Origin: Christensenella sp.
GTDB lineage: Bacteria; Bacillota; Clostridia; Christensenellales; CAG-917
DNA length: 64,000 nucleotides
Direction of reading: 5' to 3'
NCBI GenBank assembly: GCA_022009775.1
Contig: CP091723.1
Coordinates: 1,364,001 to 1,428,000, forward strand
Under the pieces are notes generated by a model that worked only from the letters and a program-made list of their open reading frames with translations, searched no databases and was not told the origin of the DNA. Every line of letters begins with the position of its first letter. Position 1 is the first letter of the stretch. Shown here piece by piece: positions 11,188 to 20,143 of the stretch. The position numbers and the translations under genes were made by a program.

Positions 11188-11982
11188 ATGATAAAAGGAA
11201 AAACCATCGTCATCACCGGCGCAAACAGCGGCATCGGTCTAGAAACGCTCAAACTGCTCGCACAAGGCGACAACAAGATTCTTGCTGTTGACCTTTGCAT
11301 AGACAGAATAGAAGCACTCGCACTCAAAAACGTTTTCCCGATGATTTGCGACGTGTCTACAAAAGAAAACGTCGATTCCATCTTTGCGGCGGCAACCGAA
11401 AAACTCGGTTCTATCGACATCTTTTTCGCGAACGCAGGATTTCCGTATTACGAGACGATGGACTACGTCAACTGGAATCGCGTGGAAGACATCTTCAAAG
11501 TCAATGTCTTTTCCCCCATTTACACCTATCAAAAATACGTCGAATATCTCGGCGGTAAGCAAGGTCAGATGGCAATCACGGTCTCGGCAATCGGCAAGCT
11601 CGCAATGCCCGGCTACACGCTGTACAGCGCAAGCAAATTCGCAATGCAAGGCTTCCAACAAGGTCTCCGCTACGAGATGCCCAAAAACGTTTCTCTCACT
11701 TGCCTTTATCCGATAGCTACCGACACGGGCTTCTTCAAAAAAGCAGTGGAAGGGCAGGAAGGCAAAGTCATCCGCGAGCGTCCGTTCCCCGTGCAAAAGC
11801 CGCAACACGTTGCAAAATGTATGGTCAGGGGCTTGGAGCATAAGCGCAAGTTTGTCAATCCGTCCAAACTCTTCACGTTTGCACAATTCTTGTTTGCAAT
11901 CTGCCCGCCGATCAAGTGGGTGTATCTGAAACTCGAAAAGAACAAACTCGACCGTTTCGAAGCGCAAAAAGCCGCAAAATAA
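11188..11982 (+). CDS. Short-chain dehydrogenase/reductase
   Basis: 264 residues, classical SDR fold. The cofactor motif TGANSGIG is near the N-terminus, a NAG motif follows (FFANAG), and the catalytic Ser133, Tyr146 and Lys150 sit in VSAIGK and YSASK. The ATG at 11188 is chosen because GAAGGAG lies 7 bases upstream; an earlier ATG at 11173 overlaps that site. A basic C-terminal part with a short hydrophobic stretch (near 230-250) may associate with membrane. The substrate is unknown. It is a single gene between coaE and a convergent membrane gene. Confidence 0.9.
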   Translation: MIKGKTIVITGANSGIGLETLKLLAQGDNKILAVDLCIDRIEALALKNVFPMICDVSTKENVDSIFAAATEKLGSIDIFFANAGFPYYETMDYVNWNRVEDIFKVNVFSPIYTYQKYVEYLGGKQGQMAITVSAIGKLAMPGYTLYSASKFAMQGFQQGLRYEMPKNVSLTCLYPIATDTGFFKKAVEGQEGKVIRERPFPVQKPQHVAKCMVRGLEHKRKFVNPSKLFTFAQFLFAICPPIKWVYLKLEKNKLDRFEAQKAAK

Positions 11983-12146
11983 CGACATACAATCGTAAAA
12001 CGGTGAAATCGCTTGCAAAACACCAAAATACTCAAAAAACAACATCAAAACAGGTGTAATATCTGCATAGCCGTTGCCTAATCGGCACTTGGAAGCAAAA
12101 GCATATGCACCTTGCGTTGATTTTTCCACTCAAAACTCACCGAAAC

Positions 12147-12185
12147 AAAAAGCCCCGATTCCACTAAAATCGGAGCTTTTCTTTT
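12147..12185. terminator. Bidirectional terminator between convergent genes
   Basis: Stem AAAAGCcCCGATT / AATCGGaGCTTTT with one mismatch, A-rich on the left and T-rich on the right, so it can serve both the SDR gene and the minus-strand gene 12202-12897. Confidence 0.8.
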
Positions 12186-12201
12186 GAGAAATACTATTCT
12201 T

Positions 12202-12897
12202 TCATTTCTTTTTCTTCTCGACGGGTATTTGAATAATGCTATTTATTTTTAAGGAAATTCTATTGAAGGCATTAATATCCGCTTCTACCAAACTCCCGTC
12301 TTTCAAATTGCAAATGAGTTTTTCGGAGTTGGAAGGCAAACCGCTTGAAATGTCGACTTTTTTGCCGTTTATCGCCATGTATGCATATACCCAACCTGCA
12401 TAGACAAGTATAGTATCCCCGTTGCACTCATAAGTCTTGCAACATAAGATTAGTGTTAGGAAGAAAAAACATAGAAATATCAAACCTAATACCAATGCTA
12501 CATAGAAAGCTATTGAGATTGCCATCGATTTTGTAGTGTCGCAGTCATAGGATTGAATTTTGTAGTTAGAAAAAGTACCGTTTATTGACAAGGTTGCAGA
12601 CCAAAAATTGTCATCTAATGATTTCAAATATACTGTTTTTGTGTCGATTACTTCGTTGGTTTCATTGTAAAAATCAACTGTAATGTTTGCCGATGTAACT
12701 TCTTCATTAAACTCTATAACGAATTCACATGCGGTTCTGTTAAGACTATTGTTGTAAGCGTAGACATAACAATGTTCATATTCAATGCTCGTTGTATTTT
12801 TGTTAATGCTAAAGGCGACAACCATGATTAAAATGCAAATAAGAACGAGTATAAGCGCAATTATTCTTTGAATGAAGATTTTGTTCTTAATGTCCAA
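12202..12897 (-). CDS. Two-helix membrane protein, unknown
   Basis: 231 residues, not recognised. A hydrophobic segment at about 11-30 is followed by an extracytoplasmic beta-rich region of about 90 residues, a second long hydrophobic segment (about 125-150), then a cytoplasmic tail ending in KKKK. It starts with TTG, supported by GGGAG 7 bases upstream. Base composition is clearly more AT-rich than the neighbours, as for other unknown exported genes in this window. A sigma-A promoter lies just upstream on the same strand. Confidence 0.7.
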   Translation of the reverse strand: MDIKNKIFIQRIIALILVLICILIMVVAFSINKNTTSIEYEHCYVYAYNNSLNRTACEFVIEFNEEVTSANITVDFYNETNEVIDTKTVYLKSLDDNFWSATLSINGTFSNYKIQSYDCDTTKSMAISIAFYVALVLGLIFLCFFFLTLILCCKTYECNGDTILVYAGWVYAYMAINGKKVDISSGLPSNSEKLICNLKDGSLVEADINAFNRISLKINSIIQIPVEKKKK

Positions 12898-12939
12898 TGT
12901 TTTTCTCCCACTATGAATAGTTGACGTGATGTCATAGAT

Positions 12940-12968
12940 AATATATCATAACACTACAATAAAAACAA
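12940..12968 (-). promoter_or_regulatory. Promoter for gene 12202-12897
   Basis: On the minus strand: TTGTTT (12963-12968), 17 bases, TATATT (12940-12945). Confidence 0.55.
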
Positions 12969-13270
12969 GTTAGTATTTGAAAGATAGCGAAATTTGTGAT
13001 TTGTCAAATGACGGGGAGTATTCTATCACTATCGATCGAAAAATAATCCGCATTTGAGAGATTAAGATACAAAAGAAGACAACCGCGCAAACGGTTGTTT
13101 TCTTTTTGTGGTATTTTATGTAATAAAATAAATTTCGGCGGCGGGGCTGTTTTCGTTTGACTTTATTCGGGTAAGTGCTAAAATATAGTTTCGATTCGCT
13201 TTTGCGTGGGGAAACGCATTCGTATGCAAAGGCGACGGAATAACTTTTAGACAAATCCGAAAGGCAGGAA
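12969..13270. other. Intergenic region with small hairpin and MATE promoter
   Basis: No gene seen. It holds a short bidirectional terminator-like hairpin CAACCG / CGGTTG followed by TTTTCTTTTT (about 13081-13108), then a promoter for the MATE gene. Confidence 0.5.
13157..13184 (+). promoter_or_regulatory. Promoter for the MATE transporter
   Basis: TTGACT (13157-13162), 16 bases, TAAAAT (13179-13184). Confidence 0.55.
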
Positions 13271-15004
13271 ATGAAAGCAACACGAACGATGACCAAAGAT
13301 ATGGATATGACAAGCGGACCGCTTCTCAAAAAGTTGATTGCGGTTTCGCTGCCGCTTGCGTTGTCGGGCATTTTGCAACTTTTGTTCAATGCGGCGGATT
13401 TGATTGTCATAGGTCAGTTTTCCGAGACGAGCACGCAGTCGCTTGCGGCGGTTTCGTCAAACGTTGCGCTCATCAATCTCATCATCAACGTGGTGATAGG
13501 TCTGTCGATAGGCACAAACGTGGTTATGAGTCAGGCGATAGGCAGCAAAGACGAAGAGCGCGCGCAAAAAACCGTGCATACGTCCGTGCTTCTTGCGCTC
13601 ATAAGCGGTGTGGTCGTGGGGCTTATCGGCGTGTTCTGCGCAAGATATTTTCTCGTGTGGATGAAGACCGATCCCGAAATTCTCGACAAAGCCACCGATT
13701 ATTTGTTCATATATTTCATAGGCACGCCTGCAAACGTGCTGTACAATTTCGGTGCGTCGATACTGCGTGCAAAAGGCGATACGAAACGTCCGCTCATATA
13801 TCTGACAATCGCAGGCGTCGTGAACGTTGCGCTCAACCTTATTTTCGTCATCGTCGCAAAACTCGACGTCCAGGGCGTTGCGATTGCAACAATCGTGAGC
13901 CAGTATATTTCGTGTATACTGCTCGTTATCACGCTTTTGAAGGAAAACGGGGCGTGCAAACTCATTCTCAAAAAACTCCGCTTCCATAAACGCGAGTTTT
14001 TGCAGATACTCAAAGTGGGGCTTCCAAGCGGAATACTCAACTCGTTTTTCTCCGTCGCAAACGTGCTTATTCAGACAAATCTCAACGTGTTCGGCTATGC
14101 GCTCGTGGCAGGCAGTTCTACGGGAAGCAATCTGGAAGGCTTCGTTTACACGTCTATGAACGCCGTTTCAAATGCAACCGTTACGTTCGCGGGGCAGAAT
14201 TACGGCGCGAAAAAGCCCGAACGTATCAAGAAAACCGCTCTCGAAGCGTCGGCAATGATCATCGTCATCAGCCTTGTGTGGACGCTCATTTTGCTCACCG
14301 CAGGGCAGTATATCGCAAAATTGTACACGCAAGACCCCGTCGTCATTCAGTACGCTTGCGACAGAATGAAAATCATTCTTCCGATATATTTTGTGTGCGG
14401 TATTGTCGAAGTGCTTGTCGGTTGTATGCGCGGTATGGGCTATTCACTCACTCCGATGCTGGCAAACTTTTTCTGCATATGCGTGTTCCGTATCGTGTGG
14501 ATTTACACCGCTTGCAAAGCCTATCCGTCGCCGCAAATGCTGTATTACAGTTGGCCGATAAGTTGGATCCTGAATATTATAGTGGACGGCGTGATTATGC
14601 TTATTATATACAGGCGCGAAAAACGCAAAATGCTCGCCGATGCCGAACATTCGGGCGATGCCGAAAACAAAAGGGACGGATTTGAAAACGTTCAATCTGC
14701 GGACGATAATATAGAATATATTCCTGCCGACGTGTTTGACGACGCTTTTGTTGCGAAATCGACGAAAACGGACGAATCGTTGCTCGCTCAATCTGTCGAT
14801 GAGAACGCTCAAAATGAGATCAAATCCGCCGACAACGCAAAAATCGAAACCGACGAAATCGACAATGCGAACACTGAAAACGCACAAGACGGTCACGACG
14901 AATACGTCTCGTCTCTTGCCGAATCTTCCGCCGACGACGTTCCCGAACCCGTTTCTAATCTCGTTTCCGACGTCGAACAATCCGACGGGGATACAAATCA
15001 ATAA
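13271..15004 (+). CDS. MATE family efflux transporter with long acidic tail
   Basis: 577 residues. The first ~455 residues give about 12 membrane helices in two halves, with the MATE signature near the N-terminus (PLALSGILQLLFNAADLIVIGQF). The family exports cationic drugs or metabolites using Na+ or H+. After the last helix a basic patch (YRREKRK) leads into a ~115-residue tail rich in Asp, Glu, Asn and Ala with no predicted fold, which is unusual for the family. ATG 13271 follows AGGCAGG. The substrate cannot be inferred. Confidence 0.88.
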   Translation: MKATRTMTKDMDMTSGPLLKKLIAVSLPLALSGILQLLFNAADLIVIGQFSETSTQSLAAVSSNVALINLIINVVIGLSIGTNVVMSQAIGSKDEERAQKTVHTSVLLALISGVVVGLIGVFCARYFLVWMKTDPEILDKATDYLFIYFIGTPANVLYNFGASILRAKGDTKRPLIYLTIAGVVNVALNLIFVIVAKLDVQGVAIATIVSQYISCILLVITLLKENGACKLILKKLRFHKREFLQILKVGLPSGILNSFFSVANVLIQTNLNVFGYALVAGSSTGSNLEGFVYTSMNAVSNATVTFAGQNYGAKKPERIKKTALEASAMIIVISLVWTLILLTAGQYIAKLYTQDPVVIQYACDRMKIILPIYFVCGIVEVLVGCMRGMGYSLTPMLANFFCICVFRIVWIYTACKAYPSPQMLYYSWPISWILNIIVDGVIMLIIYRREKRKMLADAEHSGDAENKRDGFENVQSADDNIEYIPADVFDDAFVAKSTKTDESLLAQSVDENAQNEIKSADNAKIETDEIDNANTENAQDGHDEYVSSLAESSADDVPEPVSNLVSDVEQSDGDTNQ

Positions 15005-15033
15005 ATAGCAAGATATTAACTCAATTTTTACGG

Positions 15034-15058
15034 CACGGCTTTTCAAGTCGTGTTTTTC
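15034..15058 (+). terminator. Terminator after the MATE gene
   Basis: Stem CACGGCTT / AAGTCGTG (one G-T pair) followed by T5. Confidence 0.75.
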
Positions 15059-15134
15059 TATTTTTCAGATACGTTTGCAGAATAATAACCGCACAATATC
15101 GCGTTTTTGTCGGATTTTGCGGAACGGTTGCATA

Positions 15135-15164
15135 TTGAAATGTCGTACTTCCGTATTGTATAAT
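15135..15164 (+). promoter_or_regulatory. Promoter for the M28 peptidase
   Basis: TTGAAA (15135-15140), 18 bases, TATAAT (15159-15164). Confidence 0.65.
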
Positions 15165-15193
15165 TGAATTATCTTATGGAAGGGGAAAAAATT

Positions 15194-16462
15194 ATGGGCA
15201 AATTGCAAAGTCTTATTGACAACAAGGCTCAGAGTGCACAATTTATGTGCGACGAAATTGCGCATATCTGCAACGACATGCCAAAACGCGATCCCGGCAG
15301 CGTCGGAGAGAAAATGGCTTGCGAGTATATGGCGGACTATCTCAAAAACGACTGCGGTTGCGAAAGAGCGGACGTGGAATCGTTCAAGGAAAACCCGAAT
15401 GCGTTTTTCGGCTGGATTTATTTCACGATAACGTTCGTGCTTGCAGGCATGGTGCTGTTTTTCTTTATGCCTATCGTCGGCGCAGTGATAACGGCTCTCG
15501 GTTTCGTGATATTGTTCGTTCAATTCGGACTGTACAAAAAGTTGGTTGACAAGTTCTTTCCCGAAAAAACGGGACATAGCGTCACCGCAATCAAAAAATG
15601 TACGGGTGAAGTGAAGGGCAGAGTGTTTTTCAACGGACATCCCGATGCGGTGTGGAATTGGCCCGTCAATAACAAATTCGGCGGAACGGCACACGTTGCA
15701 CACCTTGTCACAAGCGTGGTTTCGGGGCTTATCGTTCTCGGTCTCAACATTGCGGCGGCAGTCAAAACGGGTTGCCGTCCCGTAACCGATTATACGATAG
15801 CGGGTTACACTTCATTGTACACGCCCGTGCTGTTCTGGATGGGTATTGCCATTCTCGTTATGGTTCCGTGCCTTGTCGGTATGTACTTCATGTGGGACGA
15901 AAACACCATCACCGACGGCGCAAACGACAATCTTACCGGTTGTTACATGGGCATCGCCATTCTCAAAGCCATGAAAGAGCAGGGCATCGAACTCGAACAC
16001 ACCGAAGTTGGCGTCATCATTTCGGGCAGTGAAGAAGCGGGACTTCGCGGCGCAATGGCGTGGTGCGAAGCACACAAAGGCGAATTCGACGACGTTCCGA
16101 CCTGGATATATTCTTACGACACCATACACGAAAGTCGTTTTCTCGGCGTAAACTACCGCGATTTGAACGGAACCGTTAAATCTGACAAAGAAGTTAGCGA
16201 TTCATTCATAACAGCCGCAAACGAACTCGGCATCAAGTGCACCAAGACGTGGGTTCCGCCCTTTGGCGGAGCAACCGACAACGCCGCTTTCAACAAAGCA
16301 GGATTCCGTTCCACCGGTATCACCGCACTCGACCACAATCTTCAGGATTATTATCACACCATGCGTGACACGGCGGATAATCTCAATCCCGAGTGCTTGG
16401 CGGATTGTTATGCTATATCCGTTCGTTGCCTCGAAAACTTCGATCGTGAGATTGCTAAATAA
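15194..16462 (+). CDS. Membrane M28-family metallopeptidase
   Basis: 422 residues. The zinc-binding pattern of M28 aminopeptidases is visible: His149 in GHPD, Asp245 in GANDN, Glu280-Glu281 in GSEEAGLRG and His388 in YYHTMRDT. Unlike soluble members it carries four hydrophobic segments between the N-terminus and the catalytic half (two near 75-125, two near 175-235), so it is probably an integral membrane peptidase. ATG 15194 is chosen because GGAAGGGG lies upstream; an ATG at 15164 would precede that site. The stop codon lies inside the left arm of palindromic element 16451-16560. Confidence 0.85.
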   Translation: MGKLQSLIDNKAQSAQFMCDEIAHICNDMPKRDPGSVGEKMACEYMADYLKNDCGCERADVESFKENPNAFFGWIYFTITFVLAGMVLFFFMPIVGAVITALGFVILFVQFGLYKKLVDKFFPEKTGHSVTAIKKCTGEVKGRVFFNGHPDAVWNWPVNNKFGGTAHVAHLVTSVVSGLIVLGLNIAAAVKTGCRPVTDYTIAGYTSLYTPVLFWMGIAILVMVPCLVGMYFMWDENTITDGANDNLTGCYMGIAILKAMKEQGIELEHTEVGVIISGSEEAGLRGAMAWCEAHKGEFDDVPTWIYSYDTIHESRFLGVNYRDLNGTVKSDKEVSDSFITAANELGIKCTKTWVPPFGGATDNAAFNKAGFRSTGITALDHNLQDYYHTMRDTADNLNPECLADCYAISVRCLENFDREIAK

Positions 16463-16560
16463 CGCCTAATTTTGTCAGCACCCCAAATCGCCAACTCATG
16501 TACTGTTTGTACATTAGGGTTGACGATTTGGGGTGCTTTCTCATTGCGTTTATTTATCAA
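16451..16560. repeat. Palindromic element, copy 1 (also a terminator)
   Basis: The whole stretch folds on itself. Outer arms are GATTGCTAAATAACGC and GCGTTTATTTATCAAT (imperfect). The inner strong stem AGCACCCCAAATCG / CGATTTGGGGTGCT (16477-16537) is followed by TTCTC. At its centre are CAAC-TCA-TGTAC, a loop, GTACA-TTAGG-GTTG. It ends the M28 gene. A second copy with the same central motif and compensatory changes is at 33961-34084. Confidence 0.75.
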
Positions 16561-16605
16561 TATCGCGATGTTGGTTGCTATGTGAAAAAATCGCAAAAAA
16601 ATCTC

Positions 16606-16634
16606 TTTATCAATATTCGCGTTTATGGTATAAT
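16606..16634 (+). promoter_or_regulatory. Promoter for the TPR-DUF4037 genes
   Basis: TTTATC (16606-16611), 17 bases, TATAAT (16629-16634). Confidence 0.55.
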
Positions 16635-16661
16635 TCATATATCAAAATTCAAGGTGAAGAT

Positions 16662-17463
16662 ATGCAGGAAAAATGCAGTTGTGTCAAAGAGCCGACCGGG
16701 ACGATACCTATCGTGCGAATTATCGATAAAATCGATGCGATGTTTGAAAAAGACGATACGCAAGGCGTGAAGCGCGTGCTGGAATACTGGGAAAAAGAAG
16801 CGAAAGCGTTGAACGATACGCGCGGATTGCTTGAAATACTCAGTGAAGAGATAGGGCTTTATCGCAAAATCGGCGAGAAAGAAAACGGGCTTAGGGCGGT
16901 TGATGAAGCACTAGCGATATTGACTTGTCAAGGCTCGTGTTCTTCGGTTGCCGACGCTACGATTTATCTCAACTGCGCAACGACTATGAAAGCGTTCGGC
17001 AAAGCGGAAGAAGCGTTGCCATATTACGAAAAAAGCAAGGGAGACTTACGAGCGAGTTTTGCAGAAAGACGATTATCGACTTGCAGGGCTTTACAACAAC
17101 TATGCGACCGCGCTTTGCGATCTCAAACGTTTTGACGAAAGCGAAAAGTGCTATGAAAAGGCAATAGAAATTTTGCGCGAAAAGGGCGGGTACGGAGAAC
17201 TTGCCGTGTCATATGTCAACCTTGCGCATCTCACTTACGACAGAGCGATGTCACAATCTAAAGAGTGCGACGACAAAGTTGACGAATTGCTCGACAAGGC
17301 AATGGAATGTCTTGACGACGGTGCTTTGACAAGAGACGGCAACTATGCGTTTATATGCTCGAAGTGTGCTTCGGCATACGAGTTTTTCGGAAGATTTCTT
17401 GACAAAGAAGAACTTGTGCGCCGTGCCGAAGAAATTTACAAAAACAACGGAAAACAAGTTTAA
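16662..17463 (+). CDS. Tetratricopeptide repeat protein (one frameshift)
   Basis: About 266 residues after correcting a one-base gain: A6 at 17029-17034 should be A5, giving YYEKARETYERVLQKDDYRLAGL. It is built from TPR-like helix pairs, for example AGLYNNYATALCDLKRFDESEKCYEKAIEI, and has no signal peptide. ATG 16662 follows AAGGTGAAG. It lies 40 bases before the DUF4037 gene, and such TPR genes often accompany DUF4037 proteins, so the two may act together. The specific role is unknown. Confidence 0.8.
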
Positions 17464-17503
17464 TATACACATATAGCGTTGATAAACGTTGTGTTTTGAC
17501 GAT

Positions 17504-18430
17504 ATGAAAGGAATTGAATTGTCTGAAAAGTTTTATAACGAAGTGGTAAAACCTTATATTGCGCGAGAGTTCTCGGACTATGAAAACCGCATTGCGGCGG
17601 GGCTTGCGGGGCACGGCTCGGAGTGTTTCGGTTTTGACGACGAGACGTCCAAAGATCACGACGGCGGCACCGGACTTTGTCTTTGGATTTGTAGAGAAGA
17701 CGACGAAAAAATCGGTTTTCGCCTTATGCGAGCATACGATAAACTCGCAAAAGAATACGGTGTGAAAGGCGTTGAGCGAACTTGCGAAAACGGCTTTCGC
17801 GGAGTGTTTGTCATTGACGATTTTTATAGGCGATACACCGGTTGCGACGGCGCGCCGAAAACGTGGCAGGACTGGCTGTATACGGACGGAGCGTATTTTG
17901 CGGAAGCGACGAACGGCGTCGTTTTTAAAGACGACCTTGGCGAATTTAGCAAAATAAGAAACGAAATTCTTCACGGAATGCCCGAAGACGTGCGCATAAA
18001 AAAGATAGGATCGTGTGCGTTCAAGGCTGCGCAATCGGGACAGTATAATTATGCAAGATGTCTTGCGCACGGTGAAGAAGGCGCTGCCATGCTTGCCCTT
18101 TGCGAATTTGTCAGAAACGCCGTCGAACTTGCGTTTTTGCTTGAAAAGAAGCATTGCCCGTATTATAAATGGCAGTTCAGAACGATGAACGGACTTAAAA
18201 AGTTCTCCGAGTTGCGCGCACCGCTCGAATACTTATTGACAGCCGAAAACGACGAGACGGGGCGCGGCGTGAAAAAGGCTATCGTCGAAGATATAAGCCT
18301 TGCGCTTGCAAAGGAGTTAAACGAGCAATTTGCGCTCGGTATAAACGACGGCTATCTCGAGCCGTTTGCGTTTGCGCTTCAAAAGAAAATCAAAAATTCC
18401 GATATACGCAATCTGCACGTAGTAATATAA
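17504..18430 (+). CDS. DUF4037 domain protein (nucleotidyltransferase-like)
   Basis: 308 residues. The segment GHGSECFGFDDETSKDHDGGTGLCLWI matches the DUF4037 signature in which GSE and the DxD-like DHD resemble a minimal nucleotidyltransferase active site. From memory of the family, homologues begin MKGLELSxKFYEE, which supports ATG 17504. An in-frame TTG at 17519 has a better spaced AAAGGA and is an alternative. It stands between a TPR gene and a flavodoxin/ferredoxin gene. The substrate and function are not established for the family. Confidence 0.75.
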   Translation: MKGIELSEKFYNEVVKPYIAREFSDYENRIAAGLAGHGSECFGFDDETSKDHDGGTGLCLWICREDDEKIGFRLMRAYDKLAKEYGVKGVERTCENGFRGVFVIDDFYRRYTGCDGAPKTWQDWLYTDGAYFAEATNGVVFKDDLGEFSKIRNEILHGMPEDVRIKKIGSCAFKAAQSGQYNYARCLAHGEEGAAMLALCEFVRNAVELAFLLEKKHCPYYKWQFRTMNGLKKFSELRAPLEYLLTAENDETGRGVKKAIVEDISLALAKELNEQFALGINDGYLEPFAFALQKKIKNSDIRNLHVVI

Positions 18431-18518
18431 TAAAGTTGCCGAATAGATTGAAGGCATTTAACAACAAGTATATATACAAAAATCGGCAATACAAAAGAGA
18501 ATAAAAGGAGACGCAAAA

Positions 18519-19262
18519 ATGATATTGTATTTTTCGGGGACGGGAAACAGCAAGTATATCGCAAAGAAAATCGCTGCTGCTTTGGGAGATGAAATCGTTG
18601 ATTTGAACGACAGAATTAAAAGAGCGGATTTTTCTAGAATAACCGCAAAAGACAGGCTCGTTTTCGTGACGCCTACTTATGCGTGGAGAGTTCCGACCGT
18701 TGTCAGCGATTATCTCGAAAAGGTGAAATTCGACGGCGAAAAGAAAGCGTGGTTCGTTATGAACTGCGGCGGTGAAATCGGCAACGCAAGCAAATACATC
18801 GAGAAGTTGTGCGACAAACTCGCTCTCGAATATATGGGCGTTGTCGGCATAGTTATGCCCGAAAACTATATCGCGTTGTTCAACGCGCCCGATACGAACA
18901 AGGCGCAGGAAATAATCGCAAAAGCAGAGCCGAATATTCAGGCGGCGATTGACGACATAAGAAAAGGCATTAAATTCGCAAAGCCGAGAAACAATCTCTA
19001 CGATCGTTTTATGTCGGCGTGCGTCAATCCTATATTCTTCAAGTTTATCGTCAAAGCGGACGATTTTTATGCCACGGATAAATGCGTCGGATGCGGTCTT
19101 TGTGCAAAACTTTGTCCGCTCAACAATATCGAAATCGTGGACGGAAAACCCGAATGGGGAAAGAATTGCACGCATTGCATGGCTTGTATAAATCATTGCC
19201 CGGCGCAAGCGATCGAGTACGGCGAAAAGAGCAAAGGAAAGCCGAGATATCATCTCGACTGA
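18519..19262 (+). CDS. EFR1-type flavodoxin/4Fe-4S ferredoxin fusion
   Basis: 247 residues. The N-terminal flavodoxin-like domain begins with the FMN phosphate loop FSGTGNS. The C-terminus carries two 4Fe-4S motifs, CVGCGLCAKLCP and CTHCMACINHCP. Fusions of this layout (EFR1 family) are common electron carriers in anaerobic Firmicutes. It is preceded by AAAAGGAG and lies about 90 bases after the DUF4037 gene, possibly in the same transcript. The redox partner is unknown. Confidence 0.9.
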   Translation: MILYFSGTGNSKYIAKKIAAALGDEIVDLNDRIKRADFSRITAKDRLVFVTPTYAWRVPTVVSDYLEKVKFDGEKKAWFVMNCGGEIGNASKYIEKLCDKLALEYMGVVGIVMPENYIALFNAPDTNKAQEIIAKAEPNIQAAIDDIRKGIKFAKPRNNLYDRFMSACVNPIFFKFIVKADDFYATDKCVGCGLCAKLCPLNNIEIVDGKPEWGKNCTHCMACINHCPAQAIEYGEKSKGKPRYHLD

Positions 19263-19332
19263 CAGCCAAATCGGGTTTCGATTGGTTGCAAAATCGCAAT
19301 CGCAACTTAAAGCAAAATATCGCAAAAATAGC

Positions 19333-19360
19333 AAAACGCACGGTTTATCGTGCGTTTTTC
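19333..19360 (+). terminator. Terminator after the ferredoxin fusion
   Basis: Stem AAAACGCACG / CGTGCGTTTT followed by T-rich bases. Confidence 0.85.
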
Positions 19361-19466
19361 AATATTTTAAGTCGTGTATTTGTCAAAACCATATTTATGC
19401 AATATGGCTGTTATTAAAAACAATTTCGTCAAATCGCATTTTTCTATGCGAGCGGTTATATGCGGT

Positions 19467-20141
19467 TTATCTTTCGGTCATTGATTCTGCCGTTAACATC
19501 AAATCGTAAAGCAGTTTTATAGACTTGAATTGTTCGGCGAGATAATCTGCAAGATTTTCGGAGAAGAGCAATGTTGAGTCGAAAGACGTTGCGGTGAAGC
19601 ACATATCTTTCTTTTCAAGCCAAATCGACAAATCTTGCGGTGCGTCGGGATATTTCGGCTTTTTGTAGTTTTCACCGACGAGTTTGAACGTGGTCTGACT
19701 CTCAAGACACTTTTTTGCTTTTTGAAACGTTTTTGAATCGGTCTCTATGAGTTTGCGAAGGTTTGCCATGGTTTTTGCGTCGGCCATGTAGAAGCCGCAC
19801 CCGAATTGAAAATTGTACGGCGATATTTCAAAGAAAAACGCAGGCGCATTGTATGCATCCTTGCCGCGCATATACGAGAGCCACATGTGGTCGCGATAAA
19901 GGCTGGTTTTGTCCTTTGCGAAACGCAGATCCTTGTAAAGACGAGAAACTATGCTTTTGGGCTCGGTGATAAACGACGGGTCGATTTTAAGCATAGCGGG
20001 GGCGAGAGCAACCGCAAGGTCGTTAAAAGGCACCGCAAGATATTGTCTGAAATCATCGCGGTGCTCCTGATACCAGGCCTTTGAATTGTATTTGTGGTTG
20101 AAATACAAAAAGTCAAGCGACCTTTGACAAAACGGGGTCAT
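19467..20141 (-). CDS. DUF2461 family protein
   Basis: 224 residues, matching the DUF2461/TIGR02453 family: N-terminal F(L)xxLxxNNxKxWFxxHRxxY is seen as FLYFNHKYNSKAWYQEHRDDFRQY, followed by RLYKDLRFAKDKTSLYRDHMWLSY. The function of the family is unknown. It begins 2 bases after the stop of the TetR gene, so the two form an operon read away from the iron genes. Confidence 0.85.
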   Translation of the reverse strand: MTPFCQRSLDFLYFNHKYNSKAWYQEHRDDFRQYLAVPFNDLAVALAPAMLKIDPSFITEPKSIVSRLYKDLRFAKDKTSLYRDHMWLSYMRGKDAYNAPAFFFEISPYNFQFGCGFYMADAKTMANLRKLIETDSKTFQKAKKCLESQTTFKLVGENYKKPKYPDAPQDLSIWLEKKDMCFTATSFDSTLLFSENLADYLAEQFKSIKLLYDLMLTAESMTER

Positions 20142-20143
20142 GG

